Assembly: GCA_947485425.1 (NCBI GenBank)
Contig: CANKSK010000048.1
Span: forward strand, 1 to 7,185
DNA length: 7,185 nucleotides
Direction of reading: 5' to 3'
Source of the DNA: Bacteroidota bacterium
GTDB lineage: Bacteria > Bacteroidota > Bacteroidia > AKYH767-A > CANKSK01
Below, piece after piece: positions 6,559 through 7,185 of the stretch. A model generated the notes under the pieces. It worked only from the letters and a program-made list of their open reading frames with translations, was not told the DNA's origin and searched no databases. The first letter of the stretch is position 1; every line of letters begins with the position of its first letter. The position numbers and the translations under genes are program-made.

Positions 6559-6566
6559 CAAAAGTA
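6559..6566 (-). promoter_or_regulatory. Probable -7 promoter element of tatD-ansA
   Basis: On the - strand the sequence reads TACTTTTG, an exact TAnnTTTG match, separated by only CCAC from the GTG start of tatD. The transcript would begin at or next to the start codon, the same geometry as at prfB. No clear TTTG -33 element is present at 19-21 nt. Confidence 0.5.
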
Positions 6567-6609
6567 CTGATATTATCCGGAAAAGTTGTAAGTTGGCAGT
6601 CACAAGTAC

Positions 6610-7185
6610 ATGAAGAAAATGCCCGCCAAAATCCTTGTTATTCGCTTTAGCTCCATTGGAGATATTGTGCTTACCAGTCCGGTTGTGAGATGTTTAAAAA
6701 TGCAATTGGGAGCAGAAGTCCATTTTCTTACCAAAAAAAAATTTGCGGAAATAGCCTATAGCAATCCCCATATTGACAAGGTTATTGCTTTTGAGTCTGA
6801 TTTGTCTTCGATTCTCGAAGAATTAAAAAAAGAACAGTACGATTGTATTGTCGATTTGCATCATAATTTGCGTTCAATAAGGGTGTCATTGGCACTAGGG
6901 ATAAAGGCCTATCGTTTTGCTAAATTGAATTTTCGCAAGTGGTTGTTGGTGCGTTTTAAAATCAATCGCATGCCTGCCATGCATATTGTAGACCGGTATA
7001 TGGAAAGCCTGATACCATTGGGAATTGTAAATGATGGTCAGGGATTGGATTTTTTTATTCCTTCTGAAGAAGAAGTGAACACTGCTGATTTCTCCTTAGA
7101 TCTTACCCATGGATATCATGCCGTAGTTTGCGGTGCCACCTATTATACCAAGAGTATTCCTGAAGAAAAAATTATTGCTTTGGGG
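6610..7185 (+). CDS. Glycosyltransferase family 9 protein, heptosyltransferase-like (5' part; continues past window)
   Basis: An open frame from ATG 6610 runs 192 codons to the right edge without a stop, so the C-terminal part is missing. The N-terminus, KILVIRFSSIGDIVLTSPVV (7-26), is the hallmark of ADP-heptose:LPS heptosyltransferases and other GT9 enzymes. It is followed by CIVDLHHNLRSIR (79-91) and, near the edge, CGATYYTKSIPEEKIIAL (174-191), which corresponds to the GA-x-x-x-TK-x-(W/I)P-x-EK donor-side segment at the start of the second Rossmann domain. Such enzymes add heptose or a related sugar to the inner core of lipopolysaccharide at the inner face of the cytoplasmic membrane. The actual donor in this organism is unknown. 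Met4 (6619) is an alternative start. A nine-A run (6733-6741) encodes Lys42-44. A weak -7 candidate, TAAGTTGG, lies at 6589-6596. Confidence 0.88.
   Translation, partial: MKKMPAKILVIRFSSIGDIVLTSPVVRCLKMQLGAEVHFLTKKKFAEIAYSNPHIDKVIAFESDLSSILEELKKEQYDCIVDLHHNLRSIRVSLALGIKAYRFAKLNFRKWLLVRFKINRMPAMHIVDRYMESLIPLGIVNDGQGLDFFIPSEEEVNTADFSLDLTHGYHAVVCGATYYTKSIPEEKIIALG

Noticed and set aside
6242..6570. Overlapping + strand open frames inside tatD
   Set aside because: They are antisense shadows of the TatD coding sequence, which has all its metal ligands in the - strand frame.

Overview
The window is ordinary chromosomal housekeeping DNA from a member of the Bacteroidota. The evidence is low G+C content, start codons that mostly lack Shine-Dalgarno sequences, several matches to the Bacteroidota -7 promoter element TAnnTTTG, a lipoprotein with the characteristic Cys-Lys-Lys start of the mature chain, and proteins of the type found in Chitinophagales/Saprospirales-like genomes. 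The order-level placement is an inference from general resemblance only.

Layout. Bases 1-289 are A/T-rich and hold no convincing gene, only a short inverted repeat. On the + strand follow a secreted MltD-like lytic transglycosylase (290-1384) and a lipoprotein of unknown function (1457-2440). A strong hairpin at 2470-2504 separates these from a convergent gene for a YkgJ-type cysteine-cluster protein (2998-2501, - strand). Divergent from that gene are recX (3156-3641) and prfB (3669-4761, + strand). prfB is interrupted at codon 22 by the classical RF2 +1 programmed frameshift and must be read as 3669-3731 joined to 3733-4761. Tail-to-tail with prfB, only 2 bp apart, is a - strand pair: tatD (6554-5790, GTG start) followed 12 bp later by ansA, a type I L-asparaginase (5777-4764). 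Divergent from tatD, a glycosyltransferase family 9 (heptosyltransferase-like) gene begins at 6610 and runs off the right edge.

How the genes relate. They do not form one pathway. The transglycosylase, the lipoprotein and the GT9 enzyme belong to the cell envelope. RecX restrains RecA. RF2 terminates translation and controls its own level through the frameshift. TatD and AnsA are cytoplasmic hydrolases, probably cotranscribed.

I found no mobile element, CRISPR array, tRNA, rRNA or unknown multi-gene system. The points most worth a second look are the prfB frameshift site, which keeps a strong Shine-Dalgarno stimulator in a phylum whose ribosomes largely ignore that signal; the near-leaderless promoter layout shared by prfB and tatD; the uncharacterised four-cysteine lipoprotein; and a Thr-to-Ser change at an expected catalytic residue of AnsA.
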